Part shown: piece after piece, positions 53,442 through 64,000 of the stretch | Layout of the letters: the number at the start of each line of letters is the position of its first letter | Position numbering within the stretch: the first letter of the stretch is position 1 | Source: Pegea sp. RAD2-039 | Taxonomy: Eukaryota > Chordata > Thaliacea > Salpida > Salpidae | Reading direction: 5' to 3' | Assembly: GCA_034620365.1 (NCBI GenBank) | Contig: JAQGEQ010000175.1 | Coordinates: 2,046,001-2,110,000, forward strand | Length of the DNA: 64,000 nucleotides | Notes under the pieces: model-generated | Seen by the model: only the letters and a program-made list of their open reading frames with translations | The model's database searches: none | Told to the model about the DNA's origin: nothing | Translations under genes and position numbers: made by a program

Positions 53442-55985
53442 GATATTATCACCATTAAAGCATTACAAACAAATCGTTTTTTTTATCACAATTAAGAAAA
53501 ACTTTAAGAATAAAATAAAGAAATGTTTAAATAAACAAATTAAAAACTTTGAATTAACAGTTAATTGATCAAAATAAAATATAAAACTATTTTTATATTT
53601 TAAATGTAAAAAGTATATATAAAAAGTTATAAACTTTATAAAGTAAAACTCTTAACAGGAAAATAGTGTAGTGATAACAAAATAATACTTCAAATTAAAA
53701 CAAATTGTCAAAATAATAATAATACTATAAAAATATGGTCATGTTTATAAATGTTTATTGTGTTTATAAGCGTGAATTTATAAATAGAAAATAATATGAA
53801 TCCACAGAAAATTTATTATTATCATAACTGTTAAAAATTTTTATCAACAAATTTATATAGATAAAATATAAGTTCTATAAAAAATTACTTTACAAATTAA
53901 GGCTGATAATTTTTTTATTAAAATTAGTCCAAATATAACAACTAAAGTATACATTATAATAAATCATAAAAATCAAATTTAAATAGTTTTAGAAGAGATA
54001 ACCCTTGAATAAGAATATTTTCTGTATTAACTATAAATAATTATAAATATCTTTTATACTTTTTAGAATCTTTCAAAATTAAACAAAAAAAAATCATATA
54101 ATTAAAAAAAGCTTTTATTATTGGCTAATAAAACTATACACGCAGTAATAAAACTGATAAATTTTATAATCTTTGTAACTCATAAACTATACAACAGCTA
54201 TCTGAATATAAATTAGACAAAATTAAATGCTCTAAACAATAAAATACAAAAAATATTAAATAAATATTTTGTACTCTAACAATGAATTATGTTTAACTAA
54301 TAAATTACAAAAAGTAATAAACAAAAATTTAACTCAATTTATCTAAAAATAACTGATCACAATTTAATCTAGAAGTTCATCAAGTAATCTGATAAATTTT
54401 TGATTAAATTAAACTTGATGAATCTTTTTTTATGAAAACAGCTAACATTAAATTACTCACAAAAACACATTTTGCAAATGTAATAATAGTGTTTATTTAA
54501 AATTTAATAGAAAGTTGTACAAATTGTACATTGTCAATATAGCAAAATAGTTTCAATAAAAAACTAGAAGCTTTATTTTATCACCAAAACAATGTATTTA
54601 AATAAAAATTGTTGAGATAAACATTTTAAATTGTCTTTTAAATTATTACAAAATAAGGAATGAACTAAAATAACTCACTATAATAAAAATGAATAATAAA
54701 ACTGCCATGGATAAAGAATGTAATTTGCAAAAAATTATAGAAATTAATTAAATAAAAAAATCAGAGCTGCAAGCTGTTTTAGGTATAGTAAATTGCATTC
54801 GAAAGACAGAATAGAAAATTTATTGATCTGGTAGAATTAGCATTGGGCCAGGCTTAATAAAAACTAATTTATGTACACAGTTTAACTTTGATGAAAAACA
54901 TAATTTAAAAACTAAAAGTTTGCAAAATGCGAGACTCAATGCCCATTAGTTATTTTGCATTCAAGAAACAAATAAAAAAATTGATAGATTACTATAATAA
55001 TACTAAGGCGGGTATTACAAATCGTTTGTTTTTGCATAAAACTACAAAAGGAGAGGGAAAATAAAAATTTAACAATTTGTACGAACCACAAACCAACAAA
55101 AAGGTTTACTCTACCTCAAAGGGTTGCCAAACATTTAAAATAACAACTTTTAAATAATTTTTACTTTTCAGAGTAAGGTAAATAACCAGATGAAATCTAG
55201 CTAATCAAAACAAATCAAAACTATTATAACAAAAAAAACGATAATTTTGTTTTTTATTATAGAAGCGAAATTTATGGCGAAGAACTTACAATGGGCTTAA
55301 AGTCACAGAAAAAATATTAAAAGTAATAAATTTTACTGCCGCCAACAAAAAGATTTTAAATTATTAGGACAAAAATGCATAAGAAAAATAATTTCTGCGA
55401 AAAAAATGCAATTGTTGAAATATATTTAGACAATGATATTGCTGTTATAAAATTTTAATTCCTGAAAGATATTGATTGAGATTCTTTCCACTTGTTAGTC
55501 AAACATAAATACTTTCCTAAATTAGATCACATCTATCTGATAAAATACATAGAAAGGCTGTATAGGGTTAATTGGTATTTTATTATATTTCTGATGATGG
55601 ATTATGATTTTGGAAGAAAGTGTCAATTCAAAATAAGTCAGTCTAAATTATTACTAGCTCTTGTTTTTAAAATACTCTACTTAGGTTGGATAGTAAAAAA
55701 ATAATTATACATTATATTATATATATTCTTAATTGTAATATAGAATATAACTGATTAGCTAATAAAACTAAAGCAAATATATTGTTCATTCGTTAAATTG
55801 ATTAACTAATAATTGAATTAATTAATTAAGTAATTATTAATTTAAATTATTAATTTGATAATTATATATGAAATGATATATATTATAATAATGTGATAAA
55901 TGTCAAATAGGGTATAGAATTCCGTTTTAGGTGAAAAAATTTCTTAATATAGTAATGTTTATTTAGTATATTTTCTTACAGTGAG
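53442..55985. other. AT-rich spacer upstream of the ASH1-like gene
   Basis: Contains the 5' region of the ASH1-like gene. Very AT-rich with no supported gene; the open frame at 55492-55704 (plus) has no recognisable similarity. Confidence 0.45.
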
Positions 55986-57605
55986 ATATTATTTGTGAAA
56001 ATGTGTGTTAGCGGGAGGTGCTTTTTTCAGACACCCTCCTTCGCATTTATTGAAATAAATGGATAATTTAATTAATTGAGTTTACTTATTTAATGCAATC
56101 AAAATATTTGCGCAATTATCTTACATTTTTAAAAGTCATGTAAGTCTGTTTGGATAGCATAAACTTACTTATCAATCACTTTGATTTTGTCATTAAAAAT
56201 TAACAGGAAACTCAAGGATAAAGTTAAGTTATGAGTTTTACATTTTTACTATTAAAAAACTGTGCATAAAAAATAAAAAGATTTGAAATATTTTTTGTTT
56301 TTCCATGTATGTTCAGGCCAAATTAAAGTATTTTTAGTGATTCAAGAAAAAATTATGCCACAAAGTTTAAATGTTAAAAGAATGGTTTTTACTTAGTAAA
56401 TCTAAACACAAAATTACTTAAGAAATAACAGCAAATTTTCTTACAATAAAATGTTGTTCTTTTTAAGTAAGTTAGTAAATTAATGACAAGGTTAGTTTAT
56501 CAAGATTTTTTCGGTTACCCATATAAGTTTATAAAATTTTGTTAACAATAAAAGTATCAATCAAGAAAAATTGTTTAGATTTTTTTATTGCTACGATTCT
56601 AATTAGAAATTATTTTCAAATGTTTATTAGACAAAACTTTTAATGAATTTTTCAAAATATTTGGTGTCGATTTATTCATTTCAAATGAAGTTTTGAATAA
56701 GATTTTCAAGTTTTGAACCATTTCAAAAAGTTTGTGATTACAAAAAGTTTACTAAACAAACAAGTAAATATTTGTCTTAATATCTTCAAAGGTTATTATT
56801 TAAAATATCAATTTTGTTCTTAATATAAATGAACTAGTGAAAATTCAAATTAAATTTTGATTTATTGAGCTGAAAATTAAAAAATCAAATAGGAACTTCA
56901 TTTGCAAAAAATCAAAATTTATTTTTTTTAAACGGGATGTGGTTATTGGAAATAAGTTTTCTTTATTACAAACATGAATGAACAAACGAAATTATTTACT
57001 TATTAATTAAATTAGTGCAAGTAAACTTATTCAAGTTGTTAACTGTTTTCTTCGCATGTGAAACTTATGAAAGTTAAGAAAATAAAGTTTTAGAAACTTC
57101 TTATGATGTTAAGTTCACTAGTTATGCTTATTCTACCTTATCTGCTTTTATTTATATTTTTATTTAATTCTAATATTGTTTGATCTTCTAAATATGAAAC
57201 TTTTTACTAAAATAAATACATGTCTAAAATAAATTACATTTTGCAATATAGTTTTTTGGATTTAATAAGATTTGTGATAAATACTTATCATGATTCTATT
57301 TCAACATATCCTAAAATAAGAACAGTGCAAAAAAGATTAAGATGATGTAAAATTTTGATTCTTTAGAATTACGAAACTATTTCTGGTTCTATGCGCTTAT
57401 TTGACGGAATAATTCGTACAACCTTTGAAAAAATTTCGACCAGATTCGTAGAACCAGTGAAGCTGGTTCATTATATGTAGCTCAGAAAAGTTTGATTGTG
57501 AGAAATAGGTGGTAGATATATATTTTTATTTATTACATTAAATACAAGGGAGGGTGCCTGAAGAGAACACCTCCTTCTAACACACATTCTTACAAATAAG
57601 AATTT
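55986..57605. mobile_element. Inverted-repeat element, possible non-autonomous DNA transposon
   Basis: Two similar sequences of about 75 bp in opposite orientation bound this interval: left arm about 55992-56060 (TTATTTGTGAAAATGTGTG then TTAGCGGGAGGTG and CACCCTCC), right arm about 57531-57600, whose reverse complement reads TTATTTGTAAGAATGTGTG, TTAGAAGGAGGTG, CACCCTCC. Each arm holds a small hairpin (GGAGGTG with CACCCTCC). The interior is AT-rich, without a transposase frame, and includes another inverted pair, CTGGTTCTA (57383-57391) and TAGAACCAG (57449-57457). Weaker resemblance may extend each arm outward. Two oppositely inserted copies of one short repeat are an alternative. Target-site duplications were not identified. 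Confidence 0.45.
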
Positions 57606-60600
57606 TACCGATAAATATTCCTATATTAGCAGTATTAAGTGAAAAAAAACTTGTTCTGAATAAAACTTGAGCGCTTAGATTTTGTATTTGTAAAAAGCAA
57701 GGTATTAAAGAAACAATAAGTATGTAATTAAACGTATTTATAAGAATAAATAACAATTATTTACAGTAAATTAAAATCCTTCGCAAAAAGATGTATATTA
57801 GCATTGCTTCTTGTAGAATGTTTCAGTTGTAGTTTTTTTACAATTTCAATAAATAGAATCCACAACAGCAAGATATTCCTATTTCAAAATTGGTACCGAT
57901 AAAAAAGTGATTTAAAGTAACTGGAAATGTAGAAAAGACTTTCAAATGATTGGCTAAGTTGCATAGACCGAAGCAGTAGGAAGTTGGTAACCATACTTCC
58001 TCCTTTCATGCGAATAAGATTCGATTATAGTGGAGAGCAGTGTGCACTGAACAACCCATTTTAGTCCTGATGTTTAGCGAAGCGGCCCAAGAAATTGGGA
58101 CAAAGTCCTTGAAGTAAACAGATAGTAATTTTTTTAAACTATTTTGTCCTAGATGAGGGCTGGTGAGACAAATCTGCTAGGATCTTATTATTGTATAGTT
58201 TTCTCTCCAATCTCGATTTTCTGTCTGAGTTTACTCACAAAGCCTTAACTTTTCCTAACCCAACCACAAGCTCTGTTTACACATAAGTAATAAAAATGTT
58301 TTTTGCTTTCGCTAGATGGTGTTACACAGCTTGGTATCCCGTACCTTCGACAACAAAGCTCGATTTATATCTGTTCTTAAAGCTTACAACAATCAATCGA
58401 CTTAAATATTCGTCGAAAACGCTCCATTATTCATAAATACTTTAATAATTATAAGATAAACAATTTTAAGCTATATTACCTAGAATTACCTGATACATTC
58501 GAAAAGTCGTCTTTCAATTTATTAAACAATTTTTACCACATAATAATTAATAATTTAATATAAAATTCATAAGTTTTTCTTCATTTGTTTCAATCAAACC
58601 TTTGTTTCTAAGTTTTCATCTTTTTTGCGTAGAAGCCATTTGTACTTTATTTTTACTTTTAGATAGAAGAACTCCTAATCAAAACTATATATATACTGTG
58701 CTTGTATGTACATACTTCAAATACTTTTTCTAATACTTTTAAATTTTATACTTGTTTCATAAAAACATCATTTTACAGTGTGCTATTTGAGACTATTTAA
58801 AGATTATTCACAGTAAAGGTTATTAAGCTTAGATGCTAGAGCTGTTGGTAGTAAAATCAACTTAAAACAACTTTGATCGAGGTTTTTGGGAACTATTTTC
58901 GAGTATTTGATTATTAATAGCCTTTTTAGGTGTTTTAAAATTCATTTTTACTGTGATAAATATGCGCCTGCCGCCCTCGAAAAGGTTGAATAATTTTGAC
59001 CCAGGTTACCTACAAAATACTGTTTGTGAAGATTATCAAATGTTCAATTGGCCAAATGTAACTGCCTGAATAAGACATGATTTTATGAGAAAATAAAAAG
59101 TAGAAACTTTAAATATGGCATTTCTGAATCACGTGCCTTTAAAAACAATTTGTTGTTTCCTGAGAAATGTAAAAAACTGATTGAGATTGGATTATTCCGA
59201 TAAGATTGAAAGAGAAAATAGAAAATCTAAATTTTATTGCTTTAATTGTATGATACTATTTGGAAGCTGAGTAGAAAGTAAACAGTTTTTTTTTATTTTA
59301 AAAGCATGTTTATTGTTGTTTCAGTACTTTTCAACAAGATATTGTTGAGAAAATCGTTTTCCTTTTCGAGTACAACTTTAGTTTCTAAAAATTTTCAAAA
59401 ACGTTCAAAGTGAAATCATGATTAGCCACTTGTTAGATGATTAAATCAAAAAATCTAAAGTTTAAGCTAAAAAAAAATTCGTACAAACTTCTATTAGCTC
59501 AAAGATATAAGCTACAAAACTAGAAATTTGCTTATTTATTGTTAATTTGTTAGTTCTTGTTATACTTTGCTTAATAAAAATAATTTTAATTCGTAAACAT
59601 TTTATGTATATTAACACCAGTTTTACTCGGAAAATAAAAAAAAACATAAAAAGCACTTCATCAATATCAATTATTTTATACAAACATTTTAAATTTATGT
59701 ATAGCCTGTTTTTCTCAAAGTTACCATCAACTTTATTGGCTTTTATGTAATGTAATAGAGGAACAAATCAATTCAAACCAAAAAGAGGAACTAACAGGGC
59801 ATTCTATAGTTTTTATGGTAACTTTCATAATTTTTTTGCACTTTGTAAGTACTTTTCAGAATAATGATAACAAATACTTACTTATAATTATAGATAAAAT
59901 TTATAACAAATTTGTTACTCTTGATAAAGATTTGGAATGTTTACGAAGCTGTTTGTAATTATACTTATCAAATTGTAAGATAATTTAAGCTATTTACTTT
60001 CTTAAATTCATACCATGGTTAAATAATATAAACTTATTTTTACATTATTAAACATATAAGTATTGTTTATTCAAGTATTTTCAGTGCTTGTAAACATAGA
60101 TTATATAAAACATTATAACAACAATTTATCTGCCACAAAACTGATAAATGCATTATGTAAACTTTTAAGGAAATTTGTTTAGTATCAAAGTACAAAACAA
60201 CTTTTGAGAACAGATACAACAGAAGCAACGTCAATTATTTGAATACATTTTAACTAATACTTTCTAAAACGACTTCCTTTACTGACAATCAATAGTTATT
60301 ACTTTGGTTAAAAGCTACTTGAGAGAATTTGACTGTTTTAATGAAACTGTTTACTTGTCTTGTCGAAATCGAATGGTATCTACAATTCTTTCGAAATAAT
60401 AGAAAATAATAATAGATTAAAAAGAACAAGCTTTAAAGCAATTTTCTTTGAGTTGTAAAGACTCAATTGTTTTATTCCAGCTTGCTTTGAAACTAATTAC
60501 AAATGAAAACTTCCCTTAAGCTTTTTCTTCATTTTTTAAAGAGTAATATGTTAAACTGAATAACTAGAAGATAAACTGGAAGATAAGAAATTTAAAAATG

Positions 60601-61403
60601 TCTTTGATAATAGATTGACTGAAAATGTTCAAGTATAATTCATTGAAAAATGCAAGTTATATAATTGAAAAATAAGTTATAGTGTAGTTTATTACTTGGG
60701 ATTTACATAAAGCTCTAAAAAGAACTTAAATTTCAACAACAATTTTATTTTTAAGAGATTAAGACCGTTAATTTGTTTTACTTTTTTGAGTAACATCATT
60801 ACTACTATCAAAGTATGGTACTTTGTCGATTGCAAACATATCCTCAGCACTCTAATTCACTAACAACAAATCATTCTGTTTCTTGGCTTTTTTGACAGGT
60901 CAAGGTATCAAATTAACAACCAGATTTTTATTAAACTTTTGTGCTTAACTAAAAACTATAAATTGAGAGTTTTATGCCACTAACTACATTTGATAAGAGC
61001 TTCAGGAGATAGTTTGGGTCTCGAGGTAGATTACAAGTATAAAATTAGAGTCTATTAGAAGTCTACTTTTAAATATTTATGTTATAAACATAATCAACTC
61101 TTAATCACATTCAAAAGATACTTGCAACTAATTTCTTAATCCTTTAGTTGTTTACTACTCTCAATGAATCACCAAAAAGTTCGTTTATGCTGAAAAATGA
61201 GTTTAAATCTTTCAACACTTTTACTATGCCAGAAAGACTGTGTCATTAAAGATTACAAAAAATGAGAAGAAAGCGAATCACTAATATTTGTGATTCTTGT
61301 GAAAGAGTGTATTTCTACACTAAATTTTCTTGCTTCAGGCACGGGCATGATTTTTTACACTCCGATATCTAAATGGCAGTAAAAGAGAATGGAAGTAGAT
61401 ATG
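57606..61403. other. Intergenic spacer with one repeat fragment
   Basis: AT-rich. A patch of more complex sequence at about 57.95-58.35 kb contains GATTATAGTGGAGAGCAG (58023 on), related to 10779-10814, probably remains of the same dispersed repeat. No gene seen elsewhere; the opposed open frames around 59462-59750 look random. Confidence 0.4.
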
Positions 61404-61643
61404 TCATGAATTAGGAATAGAGAAGCACTTATTGATATCATCAAAAGCGATATAAACGGCGGCGTATTGCACTATAAAACGCGGCAAAACTTTATCAAAT
61501 TTTCGAAGATCAAAAATCGTGATCTCGTCGTCCTAAAACAGAAAACTTGGTCACGTGATAAATATATTATGACGTCATCATCTTACTAGATGTCTTTTCC
61601 CGAATCTTCGCGTACCGACTGTTTTGACTATTTTTATAATCAT
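61404..61643 (-). CDS. Small spliced open frame, possible extra connexin tail or separate small gene
   Basis: Two pieces, 61643-61587 and 61532-61404, are joined across a 54-nt intron with a GTAAGA donor and TTTTAG acceptor, just like other introns here. Read from ATG at 61643 they give 61 residues: a basic start (MIIKIVKTVGTRRFGKRHL), then DDEITIFDLRKFDKVLPR, FIVQYAAVYIAFDDINKCF and SIPNS-stop. The frame stays open upstream of the ATG to about 61670. It lies immediately past the connexin stop (61664) on the same strand. A 38-nt intron beginning GTCTGAG inside the connexin last exon would fuse it onto the connexin. I do not recognise the sequence. Confidence 0.35.
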
Positions 61644-61663
61644 CGGAAGAGTAACTAAATCTA

Positions 61664-63639
61664 TCAGATGATTTTTTCAATTGATCTCAGACGTTTGATT
61701 CCAGTTAATTCGTTCATTAAAGTGACTTCTTGGAGTAGGCAGGGGTTGTTTCCTGGCATTGTTACTTGAAGGTGGGAGTTTTTTTTTATTCTGAAATTTA
61801 AAGGTTTAGTGACGTCATGAACGGAAGTTGTTGACAAAGATTGGAAGTTATAAAATAAATTGATTTTTGGATGAAACCTTCTTTGCTTCACGCTGCGACG
61901 AAAGACTTCTTTAAAAGGGATGTAGATGATTTCGGAGACACACAGAACGAAGCAAACACATGAGAGAATTTGCATATATCGCAAAAAAATCGATTTTTCC
62001 TAAAATTAATCTACTTGATCAAACCAGAAAAAATTAGTCTCAATATCACTTACAAAAGGTCTTGCTATAAAACAGATCACGTGACCTGTCCATTTTGAGT
62101 TAATCATAGTGAAATGTTGAGAGCAAGCGCCACGTACAGATGGGTCATCACATGTAAATTGGGTTGGTACTGTCATCCATAAAAAGTTGAAAAATCCTAT
62201 ATAAGGGCAATTGAAAGCATCTGGATTAGCGTTGCAGTTCAAATCCTACAAAAAAGAAATTTTAGAAAATTATTCAAACAAAATTGTTTATAAATAGGAA
62301 AGAATAACATGTTTAAGTTTTGATGTTTTTTTAGTGTTTTCTACACTATTTTCACATCAAACAATTTTATATAACTTCTTATTGAGTCAATAAACACACT
62401 AAAAAGTAAAATGACGTTAATAGATAAGTTGTAGAAGTCTAAACTGCCAATTAAGTGTTTGGAATTCGAAAATTAAATGTCAAAACAATAAACGTTGGCA
62501 AATCATGTACATACTTGATAATTGTAAAGGACAACAGCGTAGTATATAAAAATACTTTCTATCACAGCTCTGCAAACTACTGACATATAATAAACAAATT
62601 TGATTTTTCCTGTTACAGGTACCTTAAGTAATTGAAAAGTTATTAATTTATGTCAAATTACGACTAATATATGAATTACTTCTTTTAAAAAACCATCATT
62701 ATAAACTCTTTTGAATCGATATTTGCCTAACTTCTTTTCTCGTTTTTGTTGCTTATTTTTGTATTTATCAACATTTATTTTCTGAAAATAAATAGGTTTG
62801 GAATTTTTAATCAATTATCATAAAAATCTTTGTGTTTATTTAAAGTTAAATTAAAGTCATTAAGTTATATAAATTAGAAAGTTATATTAACAAAGAATTT
62901 CTGAGTTAATTCATCGAGAAGCGGATGAATTTCTAAAATCAGATTTTTGTCAACTGACTGTTTTTGAATAAGTTTCAGCTTTTTTCAGTTCATCTTCTTC
63001 TACTTTGAGCTTTTCGATCTCTCCAAAAATATAAGTAGAATAAAAATGAAACAAAACTGCTGGTAAACCGACTGCAAGGAGCTGTAAATTAAGACATAAT
63101 TAATTCTAAAGAAAATGTTTTCTAGTAGCTTCCAAAGCTAAAAATTAATTTGTTGATTTTGTAATTTATAATTCAATAATTTTATACACCAACTGGATCT
63201 TACAACAAAATATTTTTACTCAATCAACTTTGCCACAAGTTTTAGTAGTTATTAAAGAGGTAAACCTGAAACGACCAAAACCTCATATGAGAGATTTTTG
63301 CAAATTGATTGTAGCACTGGTCTCCACATGCTGGTAGGTTTGTTACACATGTAAATGAACTTGTTTCGTCTCCATAGACTACAAAAAGAAAAGTAATCTT
63401 CAGTTGAAGTATTATCAGTTTATGATCATGAGAAAAACTTAAAATAATGACTCTTACCAGATCCTCCTAGTGCGACTACTACCATCAATCTAAACACGAA
63501 TGTCAATAGGTACCAGAATTGCCCGAAAATTGTGCTGTAGCGAGCTACCTACAGTAAAAAGAAAGATTTTAAAACTATGTTAATGCTAGTTATAAAATTA
63601 AATTACAAATTGCTCGATGTTTTGAAATACTCCCCACAT
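61664..63639 (-). CDS. Connexin (gap junction channel protein)
   Basis: Four-pass channel subunit that oligomerises into hemichannels and docks between cells. Exons: 63639-63607, 63548-63458, 63378-63266, 63081-62959, 62781-62680, 62622-62515, 62245-62054, 61999-61664; 365 residues, all phases close. The N-terminus is MWGVFQNIEQFVARYSTIFG. TM1 (FVFRLMVVVALGG) is followed by YGDETSSFTC and a canonical first loop (CVTNLPACGDQC, C-x6-C-x3-C) ending ISHMRFWSFQ. TM2 is LLAVGLPAVLFHFYSTY; the cytoplasmic loop is highly charged; TM3 is CRAVIESIFIYYAVVLY. The second loop is enlarged, with five cysteines (CNANPDAFNC, FTC, GAC, VIC), and ends FIARPFEKSIFL as expected, leading into TM4. Vertebrate connexin coding regions usually lie largely in one exon; this one is in eight. 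The tail may continue further (see 61404-61643). Confidence 0.95.
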
Positions 63640-64000
63640 TTCACCTATTAATTTTATACAAGAATCTTGTCAATAAAAAAGCTTCTGTTTTAAAAAGGAC
63701 CTTTAAAAATATTATAATTGAACTTAAAATTTAAACTTTATAAAAATAAGAATAAAGAAAGGAAATTACATATACCAATTTTAAATAATAAATTCGATAA
63801 AAATTTCCTTATTTATCCTAAAAAACTTATTTATCCTTATACTTTGTAAAAACATTTTAAAAGAATAAATCAAAAACTTTTTATCTCTTTAGCTTTAAGA
63901 GCATAAAACTCAAAATAACAAAAATGTATTTCAGTATATAGTTTCAGAATTTTAATAAAAACAAAAATACTTAACATAAAATTATTTTAAAACATTTTTT
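63640..64000. other. 5' flank of the connexin gene
   Basis: AT-rich sequence upstream of the connexin ATG on the minus strand. TTAATAG direct before the start region could be a 3' splice site, so the 5' UTR may begin in an exon outside the window. Nothing else seen. Confidence 0.4.

Overview
This is an AT-rich (roughly 30% GC by eye) animal nuclear sequence. Its genes are split by many very short introns, mostly 45-60 nt, and separated by long AT-rich spacers. The gene content points to a tunicate: a canonical connexin (extracellular loop 1 with C-x6-C-x3-C), a HIF-alpha with the FIH asparagine motif, thrombospondin, two integrin beta genes, and an ASH1-type methyltransferase. The species cannot be fixed from sequence alone. 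Exon models were built by hand from splice sites, phase and protein resemblance. Phases close without frameshift in every gene I modelled exon by exon; the two integrins were only partly modelled this way.

Layout. 122-2613 (+): 3' end of a thrombospondin (type 3 repeats and C-terminal lectin-like domain). 2614-15128: gene-poor spacer with a patch of more complex, repeat-like sequence at about 8.0-11.2 kb. 15129-22579 (-): HIF-alpha, 18 exons, with an FIH site and an unusual ODD-like motif. 23342-26446 (+): secretory Fe(II)/2-oxoglutarate dioxygenase, head-to-head with HIF-alpha. 26913-29023 (-): KIAA0930/DUF2045 homolog, convergent with the dioxygenase. 31441-35177 and 37380-41246 (-): tandem integrin beta paralogues sharing a nearly identical beta-I-domain segment, which suggests gene conversion; the second has a 10-bp minisatellite in intron 1. 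44338-45769 (+): membrane-anchored retinol-dehydrogenase-like SDR. 46530-53441 (-): ASH1-like histone methyltransferase with AT hooks, SET, post-SET, PHD and BAH but no bromodomain. 53442-61403: spacer holding an inverted-repeat element (about 55.99-57.60 kb). 61404-61643 (-): small spliced open frame that may be an extra connexin tail. 61664-63639 (-): connexin.

Functional themes are extracellular matrix and adhesion (thrombospondin, integrins), oxygen sensing (HIF-alpha beside a 2OG oxygenase), and gap junctions. The genes are not an operon. I found no tRNA, rRNA or CRISPR. The most unexpected non-genic signal is a strong local excess of the palindrome TGACGTCA (18 copies, 16 of them between 34.7 and 48.1 kb).
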